Shown: piece after piece, positions 1-6,502 of the stretch
How the letters are laid out: each line of letters opens with the position of its first letter
Numbering within the stretch: position 1 is the stretch's first letter
From: Pseudomonadota bacterium
GTDB lineage: Bacteria > Pseudomonadota > Gammaproteobacteria > Steroidobacterales > Steroidobacteraceae
Assembly (NCBI GenBank): GCA_021792815.1
Contig: JAJYTX010000112.1
Span: 1-7,513, forward strand
Length of the DNA stretch: 7,513 bases
Direction of reading: 5' to 3'
Made by a program: the position numbers and the translations under genes
The notes under the pieces: model-generated
The model's database searches: none
What the model was told of the DNA's origin: nothing
Seen by the model: only the letters and a program-made list of their open reading frames with translations

Positions 1-123
1 CGCGGCATCAGCGGCATGGGGATGCAGGCGCTGGCCATGTATTACGCGAGCGAGGAATCACAGGAAGGGGTGCGGGCCTTCAACGAGAAGCGCAAGCCCG
101 ATTTCCGCAAATACCAAAAATAG
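1..123 (+). CDS. Enoyl-CoA hydratase/isomerase family protein, C-terminal end (partial)
   Basis: The frame is open from the first base to TAG at 121-123 and gives 40 residues; the start lies outside the window. The tail reads GVRAFNEKRKPDFRKYQK. This matches the closing helix of crotonase-superfamily proteins, where an 'EG..AF.EKRKP.F' signature is typical of enoyl-CoA hydratases and dihydroxynaphthoyl-CoA synthase relatives. Catalytic residues would be upstream and cannot be checked. Family members hydrate, isomerise or cleave acyl-CoA thioesters in the cytoplasm. The gene lies 50 nt upstream of a transport binding protein and two genes upstream of an acyl-CoA synthetase, which fits an operon for carboxylic acid breakdown through CoA esters. 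Family assignment is fairly secure; the exact reaction is unknown. Confidence 0.8.
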   Translation, partial: RGISGMGMQALAMYYASEESQEGVRAFNEKRKPDFRKYQK

Positions 124-161
124 CGGCGGCGAGGCCCGACGAAGATCGCATGCACAAAGAG

Positions 162-166
162 GGAGG
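162..166 (+). promoter_or_regulatory. Ribosome binding site of the binding-protein gene, decides its start
   Basis: GGAGG at 162-166 lies 7 nt before the ATG at 174. An in-frame ATG at 150 lies upstream of this site and has no comparable Shine-Dalgarno sequence. The ATG at 174 also places the twin-arginine motif at residues 5-6, as expected of a Tat signal peptide. Translation therefore most likely starts at 174. Confidence 0.8.
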
Positions 167-173
167 AAACGCA

Positions 174-1409
174 ATGGCATTCACCCGACGGTCGGTTCTC
201 AAGGCCGGGGCGGCATTGGCCGTCGTCACCACGTCCAGGGCTGGCCTCGCCCGGGCGGACAACCCGAACACGATCAAGCTCGGGGTTCTGACCGACATGG
301 CAGGCCCTTACAGCGATCTTGCCGGGCCGAATTCGATCGCCGCGGTGCGGGAGGCGGCAAGGGAATTCGCCAACCCGGGCTTCGCGGTGGAGATCCTCTC
401 GGCCGACCACCAGAACAAACCCGACATTGCCGCGAACATCGCCCGCCAGTGGATCGATCGTGACGGCGTCGATGCCATTGTCGACGTGCCCGGCAGTTCC
501 GCCGCCCTCGCCGTCGCCGGCATCACGCGCGAGAAGAACAAGGTGTTCCTGGCCTCGGGGCCCGCCACCGCCGAACTCACGGGACCGCAGTGCAGCCCGA
601 ACACGGTGCACTGGACCTATGACACCTACATGCTGGCGAACTCGACGGGCACCGCCGTGGTCAAGGGGGGCGGGGACACCTGGTTCTTCGTCACCGCAGA
701 CTATGTCTTCGGCCAATCGATGGAAAAGGAGACCTCGCGCTTCGTACAGACCGCCGGCGGTAAGGTGCTTGGCTCGGTGCGCTTTCCCTTCCCCGGCACG
801 ACGGATTTCTCCTCCTTCCTGGTGCGCGCCCAGGCCAGCGGGGCGAAGGTGGTCGGCCTCGCCGCCGGGGGTAGCGACCTGATAAACGCGGTGAAACAAG
901 CGTCCGAGTTCGGGCTGACCCAGCACGGCACGAAACTCGCGGCGCTGGTCATGTTCATCACCGACGTGCATTCGCTGGGGCTCGAGAGCGCACAAGGGCT
1001 CTTGCTGACCGAGACCTTCTATTGGGATCTCAACGACCGCACCCGGGTATTCTCCCGCAGACTCAAGGACAATTTCGGGGTCCAGGCGCCGACGATGGTG
1101 CATGCCGGCTGCTACGCGTCGACGCTCCACTACCTCAAGGCGGTCGAGGACATGGGGGTCACCGCCGCGAAGGCTTCGGGAGTGGAAGCCGTGAACCACA
1201 TGAAAGCGATGCCGACCGAGGATGACGCCTTCGGTGCGGGCAGTATCCGTGCCGACGGCCGAGCGTTGCACCCGGCCTATCTTTTCGCGGTCAAGACGCC
1301 AGCGGAATCCCGCCGCCCCTGGGACTATTACAAGCTTCTGCGGACGACGCCCGGCGAGGAGGCTTTCCGCCCCCTGGCCGAGGGCGGTTGCGCCTTGAGC
1401 CGCACCTGA
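174..1409 (+). CDS. ABC transporter periplasmic substrate-binding protein (Peripla_BP_6 / Leu-Ile-Val-binding type), Tat-exported
   Basis: The product has 411 residues from the ATG at 174. The N-terminus MAFTRRSVLKAGAALAVV is a twin-arginine signal (TRRSVLK, residues 4-10) with a hydrophobic core; an A-R-A site predicts cleavage between A28 and D29. The mature protein opens with IKLGVLTDMAGPYSD, the classic first strand and ligand loop of type I binding proteins for branched-chain amino acids, amides and aromatic or aliphatic acids. Later stretches such as GDTWFFVTADYVFGQ and FPFPGTTDFSSFLVRAQASG fit the second lobe. It would capture a small ligand in the periplasm and deliver it to an ABC permease. 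No permease or ATPase gene is in the window, so partners lie elsewhere or upstream. It sits between acyl-CoA enzymes, which points to a carboxylate ligand rather than an amino acid (inference). The TGA stop is 33 nt before the synthetase start. Confidence 0.9.
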   Translation: MAFTRRSVLKAGAALAVVTTSRAGLARADNPNTIKLGVLTDMAGPYSDLAGPNSIAAVREAAREFANPGFAVEILSADHQNKPDIAANIARQWIDRDGVDAIVDVPGSSAALAVAGITREKNKVFLASGPATAELTGPQCSPNTVHWTYDTYMLANSTGTAVVKGGGDTWFFVTADYVFGQSMEKETSRFVQTAGGKVLGSVRFPFPGTTDFSSFLVRAQASGAKVVGLAAGGSDLINAVKQASEFGLTQHGTKLAALVMFITDVHSLGLESAQGLLLTETFYWDLNDRTRVFSRRLKDNFGVQAPTMVHAGCYASTLHYLKAVEDMGVTAAKASGVEAVNHMKAMPTEDDAFGAGSIRADGRALHPAYLFAVKTPAESRRPWDYYKLLRTTPGEEAFRPLAEGGCALSRT

Positions 1410-1442
1410 TCGCCGTCTTGGAGTCCAGAAGGAAACAAAAAC

Positions 1443-3392
1443 ATGAGTGAGTCTGGCACTTCGCCGCCGCTGGAACGCTTCCTGCGCCGCCACGGCATTC
1501 CGGATTACGACCAACTCGTGGAACGCGCCGCCAGGAAACCGGAATGGTTCTGGGCTGCGGTAATGGATTTTCACGGGCTTCGCTTCTTCAAACCGTACGA
1601 GCGTCTGCTCGACGTCTCCAAGGGGCCGGAATGGGCCGAGTGGTGCATCGGCGGAACAACCAACCTCGCCTATAATTGCCTCGACCGCACCATCGCCAAC
1701 GGCCATGGACAAAAGGCAGCCATTCTTTGGGAAGGCGAGAACGCCAGCCGGCGCTCGCTGACCTACGTGGAATTGGCGGCGATGGTGTCACGGGCGGCGG
1801 GCGGCCTCGCGTCGCTCGGCATCCGCCAAGGCGACGTGGTCGGCCTGTTCCTGCCCTCCGTTCCCGAGGCCATCGCCGCATTCCTGGCCGTCGTGAGCAT
1901 CGGCGCGATCGCATTGCCGATGTTCTCCGGTTTCGGGCCCCGGGCCGTGATCGAGCGCCTGTCCGATGCCGGGGCCGTCGCGGTCATCACCGCCGACCGC
2001 ACCTATCGCCGTGGCAAGCCGATCGAGATGGCGGAGGTCATCGCATCGGCCACCAGCGAGGTGCCGACGCTGCGGCACGTGGTGGTGATCGCGCGCGACC
2101 CGGGGGGCGACCAGGGGGGGCGCGGACCCGAGGCGGCGGATGGCCGCTGGGTCGGCTGGCACGATCTCCTCGCCCGGGGACAGGTGGCGCCTTCCGCCGC
2201 GCTTGCCGCGGAGACGCCGGCAATGCTCGTCTATACCTCCGGCACCAGCGGCAAGCCGAAAGGGACGGTGCATTCCCATTGCGGCTTCATGACCAAGGCG
2301 GCGCTGGATTTCGGGCTAATCCTCGATCTGCGGCCAACCGACCGCTTGCTGTGGATGACCGATCTGGGCTGGCTGACCGGCCCCATCCTCGCCGTCGCGA
2401 CACCCCTCGTCGGCGCGACCTTACTTCTTGCCGAGGGCACGCCGGATTATCCCGAGCCTGGCCGGCTTTGGCGCCTGGTGCAGGACCATGGGATCAGTTT
2501 CCTGGGCGTCGCGCCGACCATGGTGCGCGCCTTCATGCAGCAGCCGCCCGAGATCGTCGAGGGCTATGACCTGTCGTCGCTCCGCGTCACCGCCTCGACC
2601 GGGGAGCCCTGGACGCCGGAGGCCTGGGGCTGGTTCCGCGACAAGGTCTGCGGCGGCCGCGCGCCGATTCTGAACTATTCCGGCGGGACGGAAATCGGCG
2701 GCGGCATCCTCGCCGGCAACGTCCTGCGGCCGGACGTCGAACCCTGCGGTTTCGCCGGCCCTATTCCAGGGATGGGCGCCGTGGTCGTAGACGACAACGG
2801 CGCCCCCCTTCCGCGCGGGGACGTCGGGGAACTCGCGCTCACCGTGCCTTCGATCGGCCTGACCCGCGGCCTGTGGCGGGATCCGGAGCGCTATATCGAG
2901 AGCTACTGGTCGAGGATTCCTGGCCTCTGGGTGCAGGGCGATTTCGCATCGGTGGACGAGAGCGGCACCTGGTTCATCCACGGCCGCTCCGACGACACCC
3001 TCAAGATCGCTGGCAAGCGGACCGGCCCAGCGGAGATCGAGGCCCTTCTGCTGGCGACCGGGAAGGTCGCCGAGGCCGCGGCGATCGGCGTTCCCGATCC
3101 GGTCAAGGGCGCGGCCGTCGTCTGCGTCTGCGTGCCGGCGCGGGGGGTGGCCGTGACCCCGGAAATCGTGGACGAGCTGAAACGGGCGGTGGCCACCGGG
3201 CTGGGGACGTCCTTTCGGCCGAAGGCCGTCGTTTTCGTCGAGGATCTGCCGAAGACGCGCAGCATGAAGATCATGCGCCGCGTCATGCGGGCGGTGTGGA
3301 TCGGGGGCGAGGTCGGCGATCTCTCGGGGCTAGTCAATCCCGAATCGGTCGCGCGGCTCCACGCTTGCGTCGCTGGCCAAGAACCCACCTGA
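1443..3392 (+). CDS. AMP-forming acyl-CoA synthetase, acetyl-CoA synthetase-like (ANL superfamily)
   Basis: The 649-residue product starts at an ATG with AAGGA at 1429-1433. It would catalyse carboxylate + ATP + CoA to acyl-CoA + AMP + PPi in the cytoplasm. An ACAS_N-type region (residues about 36-95) is followed by the ATP-binding loop YTSGTSGKPKG (264-274), WMTDLGWLTG (304-313), the adenine-site motif NYSGGTEIGG (411-420), the hinge region WVQGD to GRSDDTLKIAGKR (496-526, D500 binding ribose) and the C-terminal PKTRSMKIMRR (603-613). K609 is the adenylation lysine and site of regulatory acetylation in Acs. Length and architecture match Acs (about 650). Two departures stand out: the Acs signature WWQTETGG, whose tryptophan limits the pocket to acetate, is here YSGGTEIGG, and the usual G before K609 is M608. 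A substrate larger than acetate is inferred. It is the last gene of the + strand set, and its final codons overlap a 15-bp repeat. Confidence 0.9.
   Translation: MSESGTSPPLERFLRRHGIPDYDQLVERAARKPEWFWAAVMDFHGLRFFKPYERLLDVSKGPEWAEWCIGGTTNLAYNCLDRTIANGHGQKAAILWEGENASRRSLTYVELAAMVSRAAGGLASLGIRQGDVVGLFLPSVPEAIAAFLAVVSIGAIALPMFSGFGPRAVIERLSDAGAVAVITADRTYRRGKPIEMAEVIASATSEVPTLRHVVVIARDPGGDQGGRGPEAADGRWVGWHDLLARGQVAPSAALAAETPAMLVYTSGTSGKPKGTVHSHCGFMTKAALDFGLILDLRPTDRLLWMTDLGWLTGPILAVATPLVGATLLLAEGTPDYPEPGRLWRLVQDHGISFLGVAPTMVRAFMQQPPEIVEGYDLSSLRVTASTGEPWTPEAWGWFRDKVCGGRAPILNYSGGTEIGGGILAGNVLRPDVEPCGFAGPIPGMGAVVVDDNGAPLPRGDVGELALTVPSIGLTRGLWRDPERYIESYWSRIPGLWVQGDFASVDESGTWFIHGRSDDTLKIAGKRTGPAEIEALLLATGKVAEAAAIGVPDPVKGAAVVCVCVPARGVAVTPEIVDELKRAVATGLGTSFRPKAVVFVEDLPKTRSMKIMRRVMRAVWIGGEVGDLSGLVNPESVARLHACVAGQEPT
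3377..3391 (+). repeat. 15-bp direct repeat, left copy
   Basis: CCAAGAACCCACCTG occurs here and again, identical, at 4047-4061. This copy spans the last codons (Q-E-P-T) and the first two bases of the TGA stop of the acyl-CoA synthetase gene. The two copies bracket nearly all of the gene-free junction that holds the broken TRIC and transposase genes. Confidence 0.8.
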
Positions 3393-3459
3393 TCGCCATC
3401 GCCACGTCGCGCCTCGGTTTTGGCAAGTCTGATCTTCACCTCAGCCCGTTCCCGCCCCA

Positions 3460-3639
3460 TCACGCGACCGGGGCGCGCCAGCCGCGATAGATGGCCATCA
3501 GGCGCAGGAACACACAGATTCCCCCGCCCAGCAGCATCGGCGCCAGCGGCGTGATCGCGAACTCATGGCCGAGCGAGACCGTCGCCCCGGCGGCGAGCGC
3601 CGCCAGGGCATAAAGATCGCCACGCAGCGCGAACGGCGC
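3460..3639 (-). pseudogene. TRIC channel / UPF0126 (YicG-like) membrane protein, C-terminal fragment
   Basis: Read on the - strand, codons from 3639 to the TGA at 3460-3462 give 59 residues. They start APFALRGDLYALAALAAGA and end FLRLMAIYRGWRAPVA. The 'LR.DLYA.AAL.GA' segment and the closing 'RL.AI..GWR.P' match the end of trimeric intracellular cation channel (UPF0126) proteins, which are about 200 residues with seven membrane helices; here only the last two helices remain. Upstream the frame meets a stop at 3645-3643 and the similarity ceases near 3640, exactly where a transposase-like frame begins on the other strand. There is no start codon or ribosome binding site, so this is a truncated remnant that is presumably not expressed. 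Family assignment is by recognition of the C-terminal pattern. Confidence 0.7.
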
Positions 3640-3640
3640 C

Positions 3641-3940
3641 CTCTACCGTCTGATTGAGCGCTATCGCGCCGCCCGCACGGTTGAGGTTCTGGTCGACCGA
3701 GGAAGAGGGCGGCCGAAGGGAACGTTGGGCATCGAGCCAGCACGAGATGCGCTGATTCGCGAATTCCTTGAGTGCGAGTATCTGAAGCCAACCCGGCCAC
3801 CGCTCCGGCGGGTCATCGGCCATATAGCAGCAGCGTGCCGCCAATTGATCGTTGGCGTTCAGAGCGTGCGGCACCTGCGTGCGCCCACACTTTTGCCCCT
3901 GTTACAGGCAAGCCTTGGCTTCCACGTAATCGCCAAGTGA
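3641..3940 (+). pseudogene. TniA/TnsB-like (Mu-type DDE) transposase, N-terminal-region fragment
   Basis: One frame is open from 3641 to TGA at 3938-3940. It begins LYRLIERYRAARTVEVLVDR and continues GRGRPKGTLGIEPARDALIREFL, then YLKPTRPPLRRVIGHIAAACRQ. This is the helix-turn-helix DNA-binding region found before the catalytic core in TniA/TnsB/Mu-type transposases ('LYR...RYR', 'RG.P.G..R', 'YL.PTRPP...V...IA..CR'). Intact family members are roughly 500-700 residues. Here the start is missing, because the left edge abuts the TRIC fragment, and the DDE core is absent. After about residue 75 the similarity fades. The +1 frame at 3886-3920 reads HTFAPVTGKPW, which could be frameshifted continuation, but this is weak. 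It is a non-functional remnant of a transposon; no TniB or resolvase gene is nearby. Confidence 0.65.
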
Positions 3941-4046
3941 AAACTTCGGCCTTATAGGACGGTGATCGCAGCCTGACTGGGGTTGCCGGACCGCTTCTGT
4001 TGCCGGCACGATCGGCCCGGTATCCCGACAGTCGAGCGGGGAATCC

Positions 4047-4061
4047 CCAAGAACCCACCTG
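4047..4061 (+). repeat. 15-bp direct repeat, right copy
   Basis: This is identical to 3377-3391 (CCAAGAACCCACCTG), 670 bp further on, and lies 20 nt beyond the stop codon of the convergent MFS gene. It sits between TCCCC (4044-4048) and GGGGA (4064-4068), which could pair as a weak stem. Confidence 0.8.
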
Positions 4062-4081
4062 CCGGGGAAGATGCCGCGCCG

Positions 4082-5425
4082 TTACAGCGCCATGCGCCTG
4101 CGCAGCAGCAGACCGTACATCGCCGCCGAAACCAGCGCCAATGCGGCGGTCACCAGCAGCGCCGCGGTAAAGCTGCCGAAGCGATCTACCAGGAGGCCGG
4201 TGCCGATGGGGGCGCAGGCGCCGCCGAGGAAGCCGCCGAAGTTCTGAATGCTGCCGACGGAGGCGACGAAGCGCGGTGTGGTCAGCACATCGGTCGCCAG
4301 CGTCCAGTAGCAACCGGAGCTGAGACTGTAGGTGAACATGCCCGTCGTCAGCAATCCGACCGCAACCACGGCATTGGGACTAAGGGTGGTGGCAATCATG
4401 GTCGCCGCGGTCAGCAGCGCGCCGGTTGCCACAACGGCGCGGCGGGCATGGAACGGGGCCATGCCGCGTGCCACCAGCGCATCCGACACCCTGCCGCCGG
4501 CGAGCACGCCGGCGGCGCCGGCGATGAACGGAAGCGCCGACAGGTAGCCGGCATGCGACAGGGTAAAATGCTGCGCGCGCTGAAGGTAGGTCGGCAGCCA
4601 AGTGATATAGAACCAGAACGTGTATTGCAGGCAGAATCCGCCGACGATCATCGTCCATATCGCCGGCTGTCGGAACAGCCCCGACCATTCCGGCAGGCCG
4701 ACCGCCGCACCCCCGTCAGGCGCAGCAGTGCGGCCACTCTGGCCGGCGCGGACATAGGCGAGTTCGGCGGCGCTGATGCGCGGATGAGCGGCGGGATCGT
4801 GATAGATCGCCAGCCAGCCGAGCATGGCGACGAAGCCGAACAGGCCGATGATGACGAACATGGCCGGCCAGCCGAATGCGACCATCAGTGCGGTCGCGAT
4901 CGGCGGCGCGACGGCGAGACCGACCTGCGTGGTGGCGATATAGACGCTGGTGGCCGCCGCCTTCTCCTGGTCGGGGAACCAGGCGTTGGTCGCCTTCAAC
5001 GCGCCGGGAAACAGCGGTGCCTCGCTGATCCCGAGGGCAACCCGCAGGCCGAGGAACTGGCCGATGCTGGTGGCGAGGCCGGTCGCCATCGACACCAGTG
5101 ACCATGCCCCGGCCGCGCACGCCAGCAGCAGTTTGGCGCCGAACCGGTCAACCAGCCATCCGGCCGGCAGGTTCATGATCGCGTAAGGCCACACGAACGC
5201 CGACAGAACCACCCCCATCATGGTGTTGCTGACGCCGAGATCCTTCATGACCAGCGGCGCCGCAACCGAGAGGTTGCCGCGATCCATGTAGTTGGCGATG
5301 GTGAGCAGGCAGATCACGCCGATGATGGCCCAGCGCAGGTTGCGGCCGCGCGGACGCACCAGGGCGGCGGGTCCGGCGGCAGCCCCGCGGGCAAGCAACG
5401 TCCCGCCCGGCGGCACGCTCGACAT
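4082..5425 (-). CDS. MFS transporter, anion:cation symporter (ACS) family, sugar-acid type
   Basis: The product has 447 residues starting at the ATG at 5425, 5 nt after a perfect AGGAGG. It is an inner-membrane transporter with about 12 hydrophobic helices after a roughly 28-residue cytoplasmic lead. NYMDRGNLSVAAP (residues 45-57) is the ACS-family first-helix signature (Y-x-D-R-x-N-L-S-V-A), shared with glucarate, galactarate, hexuronate and phthalate carriers. GWLVDRFGAK (89-98) is the MFS motif A loop between helices 2 and 3, and RVALGISEAPLFPG (128-141) matches the helix 4 region of the same family. These carriers import organic anions with protons or sodium. The gene follows the DapA-like gene by 54 nt in the same direction, so the two are probably one transcript under the IclR-type regulator. 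The substrate is likely a sugar acid or a similar carboxylate (inference); aromatic acids cannot be excluded. Confidence 0.88.
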   Translation of the reverse strand: MSSVPPGGTLLARGAAAGPAALVRPRGRNLRWAIIGVICLLTIANYMDRGNLSVAAPLVMKDLGVSNTMMGVVLSAFVWPYAIMNLPAGWLVDRFGAKLLLACAAGAWSLVSMATGLATSIGQFLGLRVALGISEAPLFPGALKATNAWFPDQEKAAATSVYIATTQVGLAVAPPIATALMVAFGWPAMFVIIGLFGFVAMLGWLAIYHDPAAHPRISAAELAYVRAGQSGRTAAPDGGAAVGLPEWSGLFRQPAIWTMIVGGFCLQYTFWFYITWLPTYLQRAQHFTLSHAGYLSALPFIAGAAGVLAGGRVSDALVARGMAPFHARRAVVATGALLTAATMIATTLSPNAVVAVGLLTTGMFTYSLSSGCYWTLATDVLTTPRFVASVGSIQNFGGFLGGACAPIGTGLLVDRFGSFTAALLVTAALALVSAAMYGLLLRRRMAL

Positions 5426-5430
5426 CGTTT

Positions 5431-5436
5431 CCTCCT
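5431..5436 (-). promoter_or_regulatory. Ribosome binding site of the MFS gene, decides its start
   Basis: AGGAGG on the - strand (5436-5431) is separated by 5 nt from the ATG at 5425. A further in-frame ATG at 5443 lies upstream of this site and has no such signal, so the shorter 447-residue form is preferred. Confidence 0.85.
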
Positions 5437-5479
5437 GGATCATTGGGCCGCCGCCCGGCGCGGTCGGCGGCGGTATGTC

Positions 5480-6412
5480 TCAGATCGGCAGACCGGCCAG
5501 CGCCGCGTCGATGGCGGCCCTCAGCGATGTATCGACCTCATCCATCGGCGCGCGTGGCGAGTACATCCCCAGCCCTTGTCGGTGCTGGATGTATTTGACC
5601 GCGGCCGGCAGCACGTCATGCGGCACCGCATTCCACAGCGTCGCGAGGCCACAGTGCAAGCGCAGCGCGGTGTCGTGATCCCCCTGCCGCACGGCGTCCC
5701 ACAGCCTGACGCAGACGCCCGGCAGGGCCGCGGTCAGCGCGCTGATCGCGCCATGCGCCCCAAGCATGAACGCCGGATAGAGCAGGGCATCGACACCGGT
5801 CAGCACGACGTTCTTCGGATCGACCTGCTGCACGAGATCGGAGACGGATTTGAGGTCGCCGCCGCTCTGTTTCATGCCGATCACGCCGGGCACTTCGCGC
5901 ATCACCCGCAGCATCAGTCCGATCGAGAGGTAGTTCCAGGGGATGACGTTGTAGATCAGGATCGGGATTCCGGTGGCGTCATAGATCGACTGGAAATGGG
6001 CCACGGTGGCATCGGCGCTCGGCTTGAACAGATAGTGGACCGGCGTGATTTGCAGGGCGGCGATGTTGAGGCCCTGCAAGGCGCGCACCCGTTCGATCGC
6101 CTCGCGCGTGCTGTTGACGATCAGCCCGACGACGAACGGACGGCGACCGGCGAGCGCATCATGCGTCTCCTGCATCACCTTGACGAATTCGTTGAAGCTG
6201 AGCGTATGACCTTCGCCGGTGCTGCCGCCGGCGACCACGCCATGCGCGCCCCGTTCGACGACGAAATCCATCTGCTCGCGCAGCGCCGAATAGACCAGAT
6301 CGCCGGCACGATCGAACGGCATCGTGGTCGGCGGCAGGATGCCGGTCAGCGTCCGGCGAAGCTCGCGCAACGACGGGTTCATCTGCGTGGCGGCGGGGAA
6401 GTTCTGGCCCAT
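5480..6412 (-). CDS. DapA-superfamily class I lyase/aldolase (dihydrodipicolinate synthase family protein)
   Basis: The product has 310 residues from the ATG at 6412, matching the usual 290-310 of the family. It should be a cytoplasmic (beta/alpha)8 barrel that forms a Schiff base with pyruvate or a 2-keto acid. GGSTGEG (residues 62-68) matches the carboxylate-binding G-x-T-G-E loop, ILIYNVIPWN (151-160) carries the conserved tyrosine Y154, and VIGMKQSGGD (177-186) carries the Schiff-base lysine K181. An in-frame ATG at 6490 would add 26 residues but lies inside the predicted promoter. Genuine DapA for lysine synthesis is unlikely, because the gene sits between an IclR regulator and a sugar-acid-type carrier; that context favours cleavage or dehydration of a keto-deoxy sugar acid (inference). 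Alternatives are a KDG/KDGal aldolase, a ketodeoxyglucarate dehydratase or an aromatic hydratase-aldolase. The stop is 54 nt before the carrier. Confidence 0.88.
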   Translation of the reverse strand: MGQNFPAATQMNPSLRELRRTLTGILPPTTMPFDRAGDLVYSALREQMDFVVERGAHGVVAGGSTGEGHTLSFNEFVKVMQETHDALAGRRPFVVGLIVNSTREAIERVRALQGLNIAALQITPVHYLFKPSADATVAHFQSIYDATGIPILIYNVIPWNYLSIGLMLRVMREVPGVIGMKQSGGDLKSVSDLVQQVDPKNVVLTGVDALLYPAFMLGAHGAISALTAALPGVCVRLWDAVRQGDHDTALRLHCGLATLWNAVPHDVLPAAVKYIQHRQGLGMYSPRAPMDEVDTSLRAAIDAALAGLPI

Positions 6413-6420
6413 CGAAGGCT

Positions 6421-6425
6421 CTCCT
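6421..6425 (-). promoter_or_regulatory. Ribosome binding site of the DapA-like gene, decides its start
   Basis: AGGAG on the - strand (6425-6421) lies 8 nt before the ATG at 6412. The preceding leader can form a small perfect hairpin, AGTGC-CGGT-GCACT (6443-6430), just upstream of the site. Confidence 0.75.
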
Positions 6426-6441
6426 GCGGAGTGCACCGGCA

Positions 6442-6461
6442 CTGGTCTGCTGGTCTGCTGG
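6442..6461 (-). repeat. Tandem 8-bp repeat in the DapA-like gene leader
   Basis: On the + strand CTGGTCTG occurs twice head to tail (6442-6449, 6450-6457) and is followed by CTGG, giving 2.5 units. It falls in the predicted untranslated leader, just downstream of the expected transcription start. No function is assigned. Confidence 0.6.
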
Positions 6462-6470
6462 GAGGGCGCC

Positions 6471-6498
6471 ATTTTGACGCCTGCCGACATTTGGTCAA
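6471..6498 (-). promoter_or_regulatory. Predicted sigma70-like promoter of the DapA-like/MFS operon
   Basis: On the - strand, TTGACC (6498-6493; 5 of 6 to TTGACA) and CAAAAT (6476-6471; 4 of 6 to TATAAT) are separated by 16 nt. Transcription would start near 6464, leaving a leader of about 50 nt before the ATG at 6412. It lies in the 143-bp gap between the regulator and the lyase gene, directly beside a perfect palindrome. Confidence 0.55.
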
Positions 6499-6502
6499 GC
6501 TA

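Larger units (their letters stand above)
3393..4081. other. Gene-free junction with gene remnants between convergent modules
   Basis: These 689 bp separate the convergent synthetase (+) and MFS transporter (-) genes and hold no intact gene. From left to right there is a 67-nt spacer with nothing recognised, a TRIC/UPF0126 gene tail on the - strand, a TniA/TnsB-like transposase piece on the + strand, and about 140 nt of unassigned sequence. That last part contains GTTGCCGG twice at 17-bp spacing (3982-3989, 3999-4006) and a perfect 11-bp palindrome GGGGAATCCCC (4038-4048). G+C over 3881-3960 is about 54% by hand count, well below the coding regions. I see no convincing rho-independent terminator for either flanking module. 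Confidence 0.75.

Noticed and set aside
42..1712. 556-codon open frame on the - strand opposite the binding-protein gene
   Set aside because: It runs antisense to two well-supported genes and has a composition rich in R, G, H and A without recognisable domains; open antisense frames are expected in GC-rich coding DNA.
1403..3397. CACCTGATCGCC shared by the ends of the binding-protein gene (1403-1414) and the synthetase gene (3386-3397)
   Set aside because: A 12-base match in a window this long is expected about once by chance, and both copies sit on ordinary final codons and stops.
3983..5101. 372-codon open frame on the + strand opposite the MFS gene
   Set aside because: Its low-complexity composition rich in Q, R, G and A, and its exact antisense overlap with a clear transporter, mark it as a shadow frame.
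5448..5473. CCGCCG/CGGCGG inverted repeat between the DapA-like and MFS genes as a terminator
   Set aside because: The arms are low-complexity GC triplets that pair in several registers, no T-run follows, and a strong AGGAGG and start codon come directly after.
4002..6314. GCCGGCACGATCG at 4002-4014 and 6302-6314
   Set aside because: The flanks do not match and a 13-base GC-rich coincidence is not surprising; the second copy is ordinary coding sequence in the DapA-like gene.
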